Source: Victivallaceae bacterium
Lineage (GTDB): Bacteria > Verrucomicrobiota > Lentisphaeria > Victivallales > Victivallaceae
Assembly: GCA_016292515.1 (NCBI GenBank)
Contig: JAEDIJ010000004.1
Span: 1 to 64,000 of the forward strand
Direction: 5' to 3'
DNA: 64,000 bases
The translations under genes were made by a program, and so were the position numbers. Of the stretch, positions 33,491 through 41,519 are shown one piece after another. The notes beneath the pieces were generated by a model. It was not told where the DNA came from. It saw only the letters and a list, made by a program, of their open reading frames with translations, and did no database searches. Numbering within the stretch: the stretch's first letter is position 1; the number at the start of each line of letters is the position of its first letter.

Positions 33491-34003
33491 TTATTCCGCG
33501 GATTCGAGTTCCTCGGTGGCGTCGACGACGGAGGCGACATCCATCGTGGAGGGATTGAATTCGGGATTGCTGCTCAGCACGATGCAGTCGATGCGGGAAC
33601 TGGCATTGCCGATGACTTCGACTTTGATGACCGCATTGGCGTCAACCTTGAGGGGAAGCATCGCCTTTTTCCAGTGCAACCGGGGCTTCACGAAATCCTT
33701 GACTTTTTCATCACCGAATTTGCCGAAAGACATTCCGTTGATCTTGACCTGCACTTTGCGCCAGCCTTCGTTGTTGGTCTGCGTGTGGACCCAGACGGCG
33801 TAGGAGCCGGCTTCGGCAATCTGATAGGTGCCGGTGAGCGAACCCTTTTTGCCCGCATAGAGCATATGACCGAGCGTGCCGGCGCAATGGTCTTTCCATT
33901 CGCTATCGTCGGATTGATTCATCGCGTTGGCTTCGATGCGGTACTCGGCGGCACCGCAGAGCGCGGTCGCACCGAAAAGGAGAGCGAGGAACAGTTTTTT
34001 CAT
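33491..34003 (-). CDS. Small secreted CBM-like beta-sandwich protein (paralogue C)
   Basis: 170 residues: signal peptide (1-19, ALCGAAE) and one domain of the same kind as the pair at 5664-6691: mature start YRIEANAMN, AGSYAVWVHTQT, INGMSFGKFGDEK, a W-containing block, and RIDCIVLSSNPEFNP near the end, then the acidic tail VVDATEELESAE, which parallels the tail of paralogue A. It stands alone between two terminator-like regions, next to the GH42 and beta-helix genes. Carbohydrate binding is inference. A plus-strand frame opposite it is a shadow. Confidence 0.75.
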   Translation of the reverse strand: MKKLFLALLFGATALCGAAEYRIEANAMNQSDDSEWKDHCAGTLGHMLYAGKKGSLTGTYQIAEAGSYAVWVHTQTNNEGWRKVQVKINGMSFGKFGDEKVKDFVKPRLHWKKAMLPLKVDANAVIKVEVIGNASSRIDCIVLSSNPEFNPSTMDVASVVDATEELESAE

Positions 34004-34095
34004 TTTTTGATTTCCTTTTTTTTAGGTTTCATTCCGCCTTTTTTAACGGAATACTCTATACAATATCATAAAGAGGGAAGTTTTTCAAGCGGATT

Positions 34096-35412
34096 TTACT
34101 TTTTCGCATTCTTTTCCCGGCGGAGTTTATCCCAGTATTCGAGCCGTTTTTTGATCTCGCGCTCGAAACCGCGTTCGACGGGCAGGTAAAATTTCTGGCG
34201 CGGCATCTTGTCGGGGAAGTAGTTCTGCCCGGAGAAACCTTCCGGCGTGTCGTGGTCGTAGCAGTAGCCTTTGCCGTAGCCGAGTTCTTTCATCAACCGT
34301 GTCGGCGCATTCAGGATGTGTGCCGGAGGCATCAGCGAACCGTATTTCTGCGCCGCGCGCCGCGCGAGCATCGCCGCCTTGTCGGAGGCGTTGGATTTGG
34401 GCGCAGTACCGAGAAAGGCAACAAGTTCAAAAATCGCGATGTCGCCCTCCGGAGAGCCTAATCGCTCGTAGGCGTCCCACGCGGCGATCGCCGTTTGCAA
34501 CGCCAGCGGATCCGCCAGTCCGACGTCCTCCATCGCGAAGCGGGTGAGGCGGCGCAGGATGTAAAGCGGATCTTCGCCGCCTTCAAGCATTCTGGCGGCG
34601 TAATACATCGCGGCGTCGGTGTCCGAGCCGCGCAACGATTTGTGCAACGCGCTGATGAGGTTGTAATGTCCCTCGCGGTCTTTGTCGTAAGCGGGAGCGC
34701 GCTGCTGGACGATTTTCAGCAACGCCTCCTTGTCGAGCGATTCCTCCTGCAAGGTCAGGTCGAAAACCGACTCCATCAGATTGATGAAATAGCGTCCGTC
34801 GCCATCGGCGAGTTCGATCAGCGTCGAACGCGCTTCTTCGTCGAGCGGGAGTTTGCGCTCCATCAGCGTTTCCGCCTTGTCGATCAATTTGGCGAGCGCG
34901 GCTTCGTCGAGCGGTTTCATCACAAAGACTTTACAGCGTGAAAGCAACGCGCCGTTGAGTTCAAAAGAGGGATTTTCCGTCGTCGCGCCGACGAGCACGA
35001 CCGTGCCGTTTTCGACATAGGGCAGAAAACCGTCCTGCTGGGCGCGGTTGAAACGGTGGATCTCATCGACAAAGAGAAGTGTCGCTTCGCCGCTTTGCCG
35101 CCGCATTTTCGCCTCGTCAAAGGCGCGGCGCAGATCGGCGACGCCGGAAAAGACCGCCGACAATGCGACAAAGTGCATATTGGCGCAATGCGCGAGGATC
35201 TTGGCGAGCGTCGTCTTACCGCAACCGGGAGGTCCCCAGAGGATGAAACTGGAAATTTTGCCCGAATCGATCATCCGGCGCAAAGGCGCGCCTTCGCCGA
35301 GCAATTCCTCCTGTCCGAAAATGCCGTCGATGCGATCGGGGCGCATCCGGTCGGCGAGGGGACGACTCACCTGATCGGCAAAGAGCGTGTCGTCGGTGAA
35401 AAAATCGCTCAT
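34096..35412 (-). CDS. rarA: Replication-associated recombination protein A (RarA/MgsA)
   Basis: 438-residue AAA+ ATPase of the clamp-loader-like RarA/WRNIP1 family, which acts at stalled replication forks. The start at 35412 is chosen because GGGAGAG precedes it and PLADRMRPDRIDGIFGQEEL is the usual N-terminus. Seen: Walker A WGPPGCGKTTLAK, Walker B LLFVDEIHRFN, sensor GATTENPSFE, and the C-terminal tetramerisation region with DPLYILRRLTRFAMEDVGLADP and YGSLMPPAHILNAPTRLMKELGYGKGY (two blocks). The start overlaps the CYTH gene stop as ATGA. Confidence 0.95.
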   Translation of the reverse strand: MSDFFTDDTLFADQVSRPLADRMRPDRIDGIFGQEELLGEGAPLRRMIDSGKISSFILWGPPGCGKTTLAKILAHCANMHFVALSAVFSGVADLRRAFDEAKMRRQSGEATLLFVDEIHRFNRAQQDGFLPYVENGTVVLVGATTENPSFELNGALLSRCKVFVMKPLDEAALAKLIDKAETLMERKLPLDEEARSTLIELADGDGRYFINLMESVFDLTLQEESLDKEALLKIVQQRAPAYDKDREGHYNLISALHKSLRGSDTDAAMYYAARMLEGGEDPLYILRRLTRFAMEDVGLADPLALQTAIAAWDAYERLGSPEGDIAIFELVAFLGTAPKSNASDKAAMLARRAAQKYGSLMPPAHILNAPTRLMKELGYGKGYCYDHDTPEGFSGQNYFPDKMPRQKFYLPVERGFEREIKKRLEYWDKLRREKNAKK

Positions 35413-35894
35413 TTTTCTCTCCCCCAACGTTGAAACGGCATCTGACTTAAATACCCGTTGCCGAAGCGTTTGTCGCCGCTGACTTCCTTGCCGAGCCAAG
35501 TCGGACGGTCAAAGGGGGCATCCTCACCCGGCAATTCGATCTCCGCGACGACAAGACCTGCGTTTTCGCCGAGAAATTCATCGATTTCCCAACGGAGATC
35601 GCCCGCGGGGACGATATGGCGGATCTTTTCAACGCGTGCGCCGTTGCCGAAAATTTGCAACATTTCCAAAACGTCGTTGACGGGCAATTCATATTCAAAT
35701 TCACTGCGCGCGATGCCGTGCGCAATGCCTTTGAGCGTCAAAAAAGCGTGCGTGTCGTCGATCACCCGGAAGCGGATGGTGCCGATTTTCCCCGCCGGGG
35801 CGGCGTAGCCTTGAATGAGGTGATGTTTTTCGACGACGAGACTTTTCCACGCATCGTCGCGGACGAGGAATTTTCTTTCGATCTCACAACCCAT
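35409..35894 (-). CDS. CYTH domain protein (CyaB/ThTPase-like)
   Basis: 161 residues from ATG 35894, where GCEIERKFLVRDDAW gives the CYTH signature ExExK near the start. Charged tunnel residues follow: RFRVIDDTHAFLTLKG, ARSEFEYELP, VEKIRHIV, WEIDEFLGENAGLVVAEIEL. CYTH enzymes hydrolyse or cyclise triphosphates; the bacterial single-domain type (like YgiF or the NEU TTM) is usually an inorganic tripolyphosphatase. The gene overlaps rnhC by 11 bp upstream and rarA by 4 bp downstream, so the three genes form one transcript. Confidence 0.9.
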   Translation of the reverse strand: MGCEIERKFLVRDDAWKSLVVEKHHLIQGYAAPAGKIGTIRFRVIDDTHAFLTLKGIAHGIARSEFEYELPVNDVLEMLQIFGNGARVEKIRHIVPAGDLRWEIDEFLGENAGLVVAEIELPGEDAPFDRPTWLGKEVSGDKRFGNGYLSQMPFQRWGREK

Positions 35895-36801
35895 TGCACA
35901 ACTCCGCATAGGTTTTGAAATGTGTTTTGGCACAGCGTTCAAAAATGTCTCCGCCGTGTTTTTCGAGCAGTTTTCGCCCGGTGATTTTGACTTGCGGGCC
36001 CGCGCCGCGCGGCAACTCCTCGCCGATCTCTGCGGACAATTTTTCCATACCGCGCAGGAATCCCTCGCGCGCGAGAAAACTTGCGGCGGCGACGGCAACG
36101 TCGCTTTCGGCACGCACCTGCTGATCGAGCGTGATGCGCCGCCCGCGCTCCATCAAGGCGCGTTTGATCAATATCTCATTGCCGAATTTATCCGAAAGCA
36201 TCCTCGGACAATCGGGCACAAGTTCGAGCAGATTCTCGATACAGCGGGCGTGTCCCCACGCGAGAAGCCGGTTCAAGTTGCCGATCTGGCGGTAAAGGCG
36301 GTTGTAAGTTTCAGGTTTCAGCGTGAGGACGGTGTAGTGCCCGGGGATCGCCTCCCGGATATTTTTTGCCATTTCAAGCAGTTTTTTGTTGCTTGATACC
36401 TGCTTGGAGTCGCAGGCTCCGATTTTACGCAGGATCGGTGCGGTTTCGGCGTCGGCGTAGACCGCCGCGACGACGAGCGGTCCGAAAAAGTCGCCTTTGC
36501 CGCTTTCATCGACGCCGCCGTGAGGCGTGACGGCGATCCCCGCCGCTTCCTCCGGCGTGTAACCGTAAGTGAATGTATGCAGAATTTCCGGTTCCAAGGT
36601 GAAACGGACGAATTCTTCGGTGCCGCGTCCCTGGACGACGAGTTTGCCGGAAGTGTAGGCGGTGACATTGACGTGATCCATTTCCGATGCCGCCCGGAAA
36701 TCGGCGTAAGGACACTCGGAAAATTCCCAACCGCGGTTTGCGAGCAGAGCCTGCAATTGCGCATTTTGCTCACGCGTGGTTTGACAAACGAATCCCGCCA
36801 T
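35884..36801 (-). CDS. rnhC: Ribonuclease HIII
   Basis: 305 residues. N-terminal TBP-like substrate-binding domain (about 1-85, typical of RNase HIII), then the RNase H type 2 catalytic core: GGVDESGKGDFFGPLVVAAV with the D-E-G-K-G-D motif (RNase HIII has D-E-S/A-G-K-G-D-Y/F), DSKQVSS, an Asp near PRMLSDKFGNE, and a late Asp in RAESDVAVAAASFLAR. It removes RNA from RNA-DNA hybrids. The promoter is at 36830-36858. Confidence 0.93.
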   Translation of the reverse strand: MAGFVCQTTREQNAQLQALLANRGWEFSECPYADFRAASEMDHVNVTAYTSGKLVVQGRGTEEFVRFTLEPEILHTFTYGYTPEEAAGIAVTPHGGVDESGKGDFFGPLVVAAVYADAETAPILRKIGACDSKQVSSNKKLLEMAKNIREAIPGHYTVLTLKPETYNRLYRQIGNLNRLLAWGHARCIENLLELVPDCPRMLSDKFGNEILIKRALMERGRRITLDQQVRAESDVAVAAASFLAREGFLRGMEKLSAEIGEELPRGAGPQVKITGRKLLEKHGGDIFERCAKTHFKTYAELCNGL

Positions 36802-36829
36802 AAAAATCCTCTCTGATGTTTCTCACTTT

Positions 36830-36858
36830 AATATACAGCGTGGAGTTTGCTTTGACAA
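36830..36858 (-). promoter_or_regulatory. Promoter of rnhC operon
   Basis: Minus strand TTGTCA (36858-36853), 17-bp spacer, TATATT (36835-36830). The 17-nt stretch TCCACGCTGTATATTAA (36844-36828) is identical to that of the promoter at 58352-58380. Confidence 0.6.
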
Positions 36859-36892
36859 GCGCGGTTATTCCAATAAAAAAACTTTTTCCGGG

Positions 36893-36921
36893 TTGAAGTT
36901 TTTTGAAAAATAAGGTATATT
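36893..36921 (+). promoter_or_regulatory. Promoter of the 36952 lipoprotein
   Basis: TTGAAG (36893-36898), 17-bp spacer, TATATT (36916-36921). It diverges from the rnhC promoter, 34 bp away. Confidence 0.55.
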
Positions 36922-36951
36922 CTAAAAATGATCGAAAACAAGGAGTTTTTT

Positions 36952-37728
36952 ATGCAAAAATCGACGATGACGAAATACGGCGCGTTTTTCGGCGCGCTTC
37001 TTCTCGCCTTGACGGGATGCCGGAGCGATCAGTTTTATCATTCTCGCGCGGCGGACGACGCCCGGGAGTTTCTGTTGGGAAATGCCCCAGAATTGACGCC
37101 GGAGCAGATCTGTTTTGTGCGTTACAACGATCCGATCCTGCTCAAAGGCGAGGGATTGGGCGATCCCGAAGAAATGGGCAGCTGGGAAAAAACCAACGGT
37201 TATATCCGGCAGATCTGCGTCGCGTGGGAGATCCCGGAGAGAGAAGCGATCTATATGGTCTGCGGTTTTTCCGAGGAGCGGATGCAGTACTGGAAACCCA
37301 ATCGTCTGATCCGCAAAAAATTCCATCGCACGGCGCAGGCGCAGGATGAGATGTTGAAGTCCGCCCGTACCTATTTGCTCAACAATCTCGCCGCCAATCT
37401 GACGACGGAGGAGATCAATCGGGTGCGTTACACCTATCCCGTTTTGGCGGAAACCGATTTGGACGTCAACTTCAATACCGATTTGAAAATGGATGCGGAC
37501 AAGGTCGAAAAAACCAAGGAGAGGATGAAAAAATCCCGTCAGTATTCGCTCATCTGGGAGATCGCGGATCGCCGGGTGGTCTTTTCCGGCTATTCCTCGC
37601 CGGAATTGACCGGGTGGGACATCCTTTTCGCCGGTATTCTGACGCCGGACGAAGTGGCGAAACACACGCTTCACGTGGTCAAAAATCCGGATGATTTCAA
37701 CACGCAGTTGATTCCGGAAGTAAAATAG
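36952..37728 (+). CDS. Lipoprotein of unknown function with internal duplication
   Basis: 258 residues from ATG 36952 (AAGGAG 6 nt upstream). The signal peptide ends in the lipobox ALTGC, so the mature protein is lipid-anchored. Two similar halves are visible: AREFLLGNAPELTPEQICFV-RYNDPIL with later VAWEIPEREAIYMVCGFSEER, and ARTYLLNNLAANLTTEEINR-VRYTYPVL with later LIWEIADRRVVFSGYSSPEL. Each half is about 110 residues of helix followed by beta strands. The family is unknown to me. yicC follows after 11 bp. Confidence 0.82.
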   Translation: MQKSTMTKYGAFFGALLLALTGCRSDQFYHSRAADDAREFLLGNAPELTPEQICFVRYNDPILLKGEGLGDPEEMGSWEKTNGYIRQICVAWEIPEREAIYMVCGFSEERMQYWKPNRLIRKKFHRTAQAQDEMLKSARTYLLNNLAANLTTEEINRVRYTYPVLAETDLDVNFNTDLKMDADKVEKTKERMKKSRQYSLIWEIADRRVVFSGYSSPELTGWDILFAGILTPDEVAKHTLHVVKNPDDFNTQLIPEVK

Positions 37729-37739
37729 TCGAGGTCACT

Positions 37740-38618
37740 ATGTTCAGTATGACAGGATTCGGCAAGGCGGAAGGCGAGATCTCTCCCGGCAGCGTCTTGA
37801 CGTTGGAAATTTCTTCGGTCAACCGCAAACAGTTTGAGTTGCGCTGCAATCTGCCGCCGGAATTCAATTCCTTTGAAAGCGGCGTCCGGCAGAGACTCGC
37901 CGCCGTGATCTCGCGCGGTTCCGTGTCGCTGCGCGGCAGTTGGCACTGCGAGGGAAATCGCGTTTCCTCGACCAGGATCGATCAGGAATTGCTCCGCGCG
38001 CTCGTCGAAAACTGCCGGGCGGTGCGCAAGGCGTGTCAGCTGGATGAAAACGTCAACGTGGAAACGCTGGTTTCCGCGCCCGGCGTCATTTCCGGCAACG
38101 TTTTCGACCCCGATGCTCCCGGCATTGAAGAAGCCTTTTTTGCGGTGCTCGACGCGGCGATCGGCCGTTATCAGCAAATGCGCGCCGTCGAGGGCGAGGC
38201 GTTGAAACAGGATACCTTGAAACGGTTGCAACTGCTTCGGGAAACGCTTGAAAAAATCGAACCGATCGTCGCGAAAATCCCCGAATTGCAGAAACAGCGC
38301 ATCCTCGGCAAATTGAAAGCAGAGCGCATCCCCGTGCCCGCCAATGACGAGCAACTTTTGCGCGAAGTGCTTTTTTATGCCGATCACGCCGATGTGACCG
38401 AGGAGATCACGCGCCTGAAAAGCCATTTCGCGCAGTTTCAGAATTTTCTGCAATCGGATCGCCCGGTCGGCAGGAGCATGGATTTTTTGATTCAGGAGTC
38501 TTTCCGCGAGATCACGACGCTCGGCAACAAAGCCGGAGGCGTGGAAGTTTCGCCGTTGCTTGTCCTCTTTAAGAGCGAATTGGAAAAACTGCGTGAGCAG
38601 ATTCAAAATGTGGAGTGA
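37740..38618 (+). CDS. yicC: YicC family endoribonuclease-like protein
   Basis: 292 residues with the typical start MFSMTGFGKAEGE and C-terminal DUF1732 block (ADHADVTEEITRLKSHFAQF, GRSMDFLIQESFREITTLGN). E. coli YicC is reported as an RNase affecting sRNA turnover. Length is normal. In many bacteria yicC precedes gmk and rpoZ; here cysE follows after 6 bp. Confidence 0.93.
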   Translation: MFSMTGFGKAEGEISPGSVLTLEISSVNRKQFELRCNLPPEFNSFESGVRQRLAAVISRGSVSLRGSWHCEGNRVSSTRIDQELLRALVENCRAVRKACQLDENVNVETLVSAPGVISGNVFDPDAPGIEEAFFAVLDAAIGRYQQMRAVEGEALKQDTLKRLQLLRETLEKIEPIVAKIPELQKQRILGKLKAERIPVPANDEQLLREVLFYADHADVTEEITRLKSHFAQFQNFLQSDRPVGRSMDFLIQESFREITTLGNKAGGVEVSPLLVLFKSELEKLREQIQNVE

Positions 38619-38624
38619 TTTTTT

Positions 38625-39533
38625 ATGGCGGATCTTGATTTGAAAACGCTTGCCGCGCAACTGGATGCGACCTATCTTGACAACGTCGGCGTCAATCCCG
38701 GCGGCTTCGACGATCTGCCGCGCCGCAACGAAGTGATCGCGCTGACGGAGAAGTTGCTCGAATTGCTTTATCCCGGTTTTGTCCGCAAGTTTGAGGAAAA
38801 AACAACCGAGGGCAAGTTGCGCGCCGTCCGCGGCGAATTGCTCGGTATGCTTCAACGCACGATGCGCCGCCCCTGCAAGGATGCACCGAAGTGTCCCGCT
38901 CCCGAAAAGTGCGGGCAACCGGATTCCCGGTGCGTCGTGATCGCCGACAGCGTGATCGCCGCGCTGGTGCCGTTGCGCGAGATCGTCAAGTTTGATATCG
39001 CCGCCGCTTTCATCGGAGATCCCGCCGCGAAAAATTACGACGAGATCATCGTCAGTTATCCGGGATTGAAAGCGATCACCATTCAGCGATTGGCGCATCT
39101 GCTTTATCAGCAAAAAGTTCCGCTTATTCCGCGGATGATGACCGAGTACGCGCACACCGTGACCGGCATCGACATCAACCCCGGGGCACAACTCGGCAAA
39201 GGCATTTTCATCGACCACGGCACCGGCGTCGTCGTCGGCGAAACGGCGGTCATCGGGGACAATGTCCGCATCTATCAAGGCGTTACGCTGGGCGCAGTGA
39301 GTTTCCCGAAAGACGCCTGCGGGATGTTGATCAAAGGCAACAAACGCCATCCGACGATCGGCAACAACGTGACGATCTATTCCGGTGCGTCGGTCTTGGG
39401 CGACGTGACGATCGGCGACAATGCGGTCGTCGGCGGCAATGTCTGGTTGACGGAAAGTCTGCCGCCCGGAGCGAAAATCACAGCACGTCCGCCGGAGCAT
39501 ACGGTAAAACTCGCTTCGGAGCGGCAAAAGTGA
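38625..39533 (+). CDS. cysE: Serine O-acetyltransferase
   Basis: 302 residues. The C-terminal left-handed beta-helix with hexapeptide repeats (GIDINPGAQLGKGIFIDHGT, VVVGETAVIGDNVRIYQGVT) contains the catalytic Asp-His pair (FIDHGTG). The N-terminal helical part is long, as in the EpsC/plant-like branch. A cysteine-rich insert (CKDAPKCPAPEKCGQPDSRC, about residues 84-103) is uncommon and could bind a metal. Reaction: L-serine plus acetyl-CoA to O-acetylserine for cysteine synthesis. Its stop overlaps the yggS start as GTGA. Confidence 0.93.
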   Translation: MADLDLKTLAAQLDATYLDNVGVNPGGFDDLPRRNEVIALTEKLLELLYPGFVRKFEEKTTEGKLRAVRGELLGMLQRTMRRPCKDAPKCPAPEKCGQPDSRCVVIADSVIAALVPLREIVKFDIAAAFIGDPAAKNYDEIIVSYPGLKAITIQRLAHLLYQQKVPLIPRMMTEYAHTVTGIDINPGAQLGKGIFIDHGTGVVVGETAVIGDNVRIYQGVTLGAVSFPKDACGMLIKGNKRHPTIGNNVTIYSGASVLGDVTIGDNAVVGGNVWLTESLPPGAKITARPPEHTVKLASERQK

Positions 39534-40201
39534 GCATTCAGGAAAATTACCGTATCTTGGCGGCGGCGGTCGCTGCCGCGGCGAAGCGGGCGGATCGCGA
39601 TCCCGAAGAGGTGTTGTTGCTCGCCGTCACCAAAAGCGTCGATTTGCCGCAGGTGCAAGAGCTTTACGATCTCGGCGTGCGTCATTTCGCGGAAAACCGC
39701 GAGCCGGAATTGCTCCGCAAGACGGCGGCGATGCCGGACGATATCGTATGGCATTTTATCGGACCATTACAGTCCAACAAGGTGCGCAAGGTCGTCAAAA
39801 ACGCGCAGGTGATCCACGCTTTGGATTCCATTGCCCTGATCGAGCGCGTCGACCGCATTTGCGGCGAGGAAAACCGTCATCCCGATGTGATGCTTGAAGT
39901 CAACGTTTCCGGCGAAACAAGCAAAGGGGGCTTCACGGTATCGGAAGCCGCGGGCGCGGCGAAAGTCGCGGCAAATTGTAAAAATATCCATTTTGTCGGA
40001 TTGATGACGATGGCGCCCAATCACGCGGAGGAGGCTGTCTTGCACCAGGTTTTCGGCGGACTTGCCGCCTTGCGCGATCAATTGGAAAAAGATTTGGGAC
40101 TTTCTCTGCCCGTTCTCTCGATGGGAATGAGCGGCGATTTTGCGAGTGCCATCGCCTGCGGCGCAACGATCGTGCGCATCGGAACGGCACTTTTTGTGTA
40201 A
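39530..40201 (+). CDS. yggS: YggS family PLP-binding protein (PLP homeostasis protein)
   Basis: 223-residue single-domain PLP barrel of the YggS/PROSC family, which buffers pyridoxal phosphate and has no known catalytic reaction. Seen: PLP lysine in LLLAVTKSVDL near residue 34, HFAENR, WHFIGPLQSNKVRK, LEVNVSGETSKGGF, LSMGMSGDFASAIACGATIVRIGTALF. Start GTG at 39530 overlaps the cysE stop. CysE-dependent cysteine synthesis ends in a PLP enzyme, which may be why the two are together. Confidence 0.94.
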   Translation: MSIQENYRILAAAVAAAAKRADRDPEEVLLLAVTKSVDLPQVQELYDLGVRHFAENREPELLRKTAAMPDDIVWHFIGPLQSNKVRKVVKNAQVIHALDSIALIERVDRICGEENRHPDVMLEVNVSGETSKGGFTVSEAAGAAKVAANCKNIHFVGLMTMAPNHAEEAVLHQVFGGLAALRDQLEKDLGLSLPVLSMGMSGDFASAIACGATIVRIGTALFV

Positions 40202-40288
40202 AATAAAAAGAACATTTCCGCCCCCTCTTATTTTTTGCGTCATAAGAAAATTTTTGAGCGAAAAATAGCCGTTTTACGATAAAAACGC

Positions 40289-40316
40289 TTGACATTTCAA
40301 AAAGCGGAGTTATATT
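40289..40316 (+). promoter_or_regulatory. Promoter of the HTH gene and perhaps frr
   Basis: TTGACA (40289-40294), 16-bp spacer, TATATT (40311-40316), one of the cleanest promoters in the window. Confidence 0.72.
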
Positions 40317-40369
40317 GTCAAAAAGGCAATACGCCGGGGGAACAATTATCAAAATAAGGGATTGTAGTT

Positions 40370-40828
40370 ATGCCTGACATCAAGCAAGTTTTAAGCGATG
40401 AGATTCGCCGTCTCGCCCGCAAGGAGATCCGTATCGCCGTTCAGACGCTGGAAAAAACCGTTTCAACGCTTCGTCATCAGCTTTCCGAAGAGAAAAAAGC
40501 GGTCGCTTTGCTGGAAAAACGTTTGAATGGAATGGATAAAAACTGCACCGGCAAGTCCGCCGCCGCGCCCATCGCACCCGTCAAGGTGCGGCTGAATGCG
40601 AAAGGCATCGTGCGGCTTCGCAAGAAATTGAAATTGACGCAGGAAAAACTTGCTCTTTTGCTCGATGTCGCGACGCACACTGTCAGTTTGTGGGAGCAGG
40701 GCAAAACCTCTCCGCGTCAGTCCCAGAAAGAAAGACTTTGCGCGCTTCGCTCCGCCGGCAAGCGCGAATTGAAAAAACAACTTTCCGCGCTCAACGCGGA
40801 GGAAAAAGCGAAAAAGTCGCAGGCGTAA
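40370..40828 (+). CDS. XRE-type helix-turn-helix protein with N-terminal coiled coil
   Basis: 152 residues. The first 55 form a charged helix with heptad spacing (IRIAVQTLEKTVSTLRHQLS, then EEKKAVALLEKRL), probably a coiled coil for oligomerisation. Residues 75-125 are an XRE-like helix-turn-helix (RLRKKLKLTQEKLALLLDVA, then THTVSLWEQGKTSPR). The C-terminus is Lys/Ala-rich. The order coiled coil then HTH is reminiscent of small zinc-free regulators in PVC genomes, but the target is unknown. frr starts 26 bp later, perhaps on the same transcript. Confidence 0.85.
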   Translation: MPDIKQVLSDEIRRLARKEIRIAVQTLEKTVSTLRHQLSEEKKAVALLEKRLNGMDKNCTGKSAAAPIAPVKVRLNAKGIVRLRKKLKLTQEKLALLLDVATHTVSLWEQGKTSPRQSQKERLCALRSAGKRELKKQLSALNAEEKAKKSQA

Positions 40829-40854
40829 GCGGACTTTTCCCGAGGTAGAGAAAA

Positions 40855-41424
40855 ATGTACAATTGTGAAATCGAACTTCTGCTCGACACGGTCGAGGAAT
40901 ATATGCTCAAAAGCGAGGACGCGCTGAAAAATTCTTTCGCCGCGATCCGCACCGGCAAGGCTTCTCCCTCGCTCGTAGAGGGGTTGATGATCGACTATTA
41001 CGGCACGTCGACGCGTTTGCGCGACATTGCCGGGATTACGACGCCGGAGGCGCGGCTTCTCGTCATTCAGCCGTGGGACGCGCACGCCGTCGCCGCGATC
41101 GAAAAGGCGATCCTCGCTTCCAACATCGGCATCACGCCGATGAGCGACGGCAAGACGATCAAATTGCCGATCCCGCCGTTGAGTCAGGAACGCCGCGCCG
41201 CGCTTTCCAAGCAGGCGAAAGGCGAAGCCGAAGATGCCAAAGTGTCGCTCCGCAATATCCGCCGCGAGGGCAATGAAACCGCCAAAAAAGCGGAAAAGGA
41301 CGGTAATCTTACCGAGGACGAGTTGAAAAAGATGCTCGACGACATCCAGAAAATGACCGATCGGTACATTGCAAGTTTCGACGCGCTGCTCGCCGAGAAG
41401 GAAAAGGAATTGATGACGGTTTAG
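40855..41424 (+). CDS. frr: Ribosome recycling factor
   Basis: 189 residues. Seen: KSEDALKNSFAAIRTGKASP (start of the three-helix bundle), GITTPEARLLVIQPWD (domain II), SNIGITPMSDGKTIKLPIPPL, and the R-R-E-G-N-E-type block RNIRREGNETAKKAEKDGNL with LTEDELKKMLDDIQKMTD. It splits post-termination ribosomes with EF-G. Length is typical. A strong terminator follows. Confidence 0.96.
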   Translation: MYNCEIELLLDTVEEYMLKSEDALKNSFAAIRTGKASPSLVEGLMIDYYGTSTRLRDIAGITTPEARLLVIQPWDAHAVAAIEKAILASNIGITPMSDGKTIKLPIPPLSQERRAALSKQAKGEAEDAKVSLRNIRREGNETAKKAEKDGNLTEDELKKMLDDIQKMTDRYIASFDALLAEKEKELMTV

Positions 41425-41443
41425 TCCGCGGGAGTCTTCTCCA

Positions 41444-41480
41444 AACCGCTTCAATCGAGTTTGAAGCGGTTTTTTCTTTT
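41444..41480 (+). terminator. Rho-independent terminator after frr
   Basis: AACCGCTTCAA (41444-41454) pairs with TTGAAGCGGTT (41461-41471), then TTTTTCTTTT. Confidence 0.92.
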
Positions 41481-41508
41481 TGCAAAATCATCGTTTTTGC
41501 TGTATATT
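41480..41508 (+). promoter_or_regulatory. Promoter of metX-metW
   Basis: TTGCAA (41480-41485), 17-bp spacer, TATATT (41503-41508); the -10 is only about 12-30 bp ahead of the coding start, so the leader is very short. Confidence 0.55.
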
Positions 41509-41519
41509 ATAAAAATGAT

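Noticed and set aside
37671..39527. Long minus-strand frame (618 aa) opposite yicC and cysE
   Set aside because: Spans two clear plus-strand genes and their junction; Asp/His/Arg-rich shadow composition.
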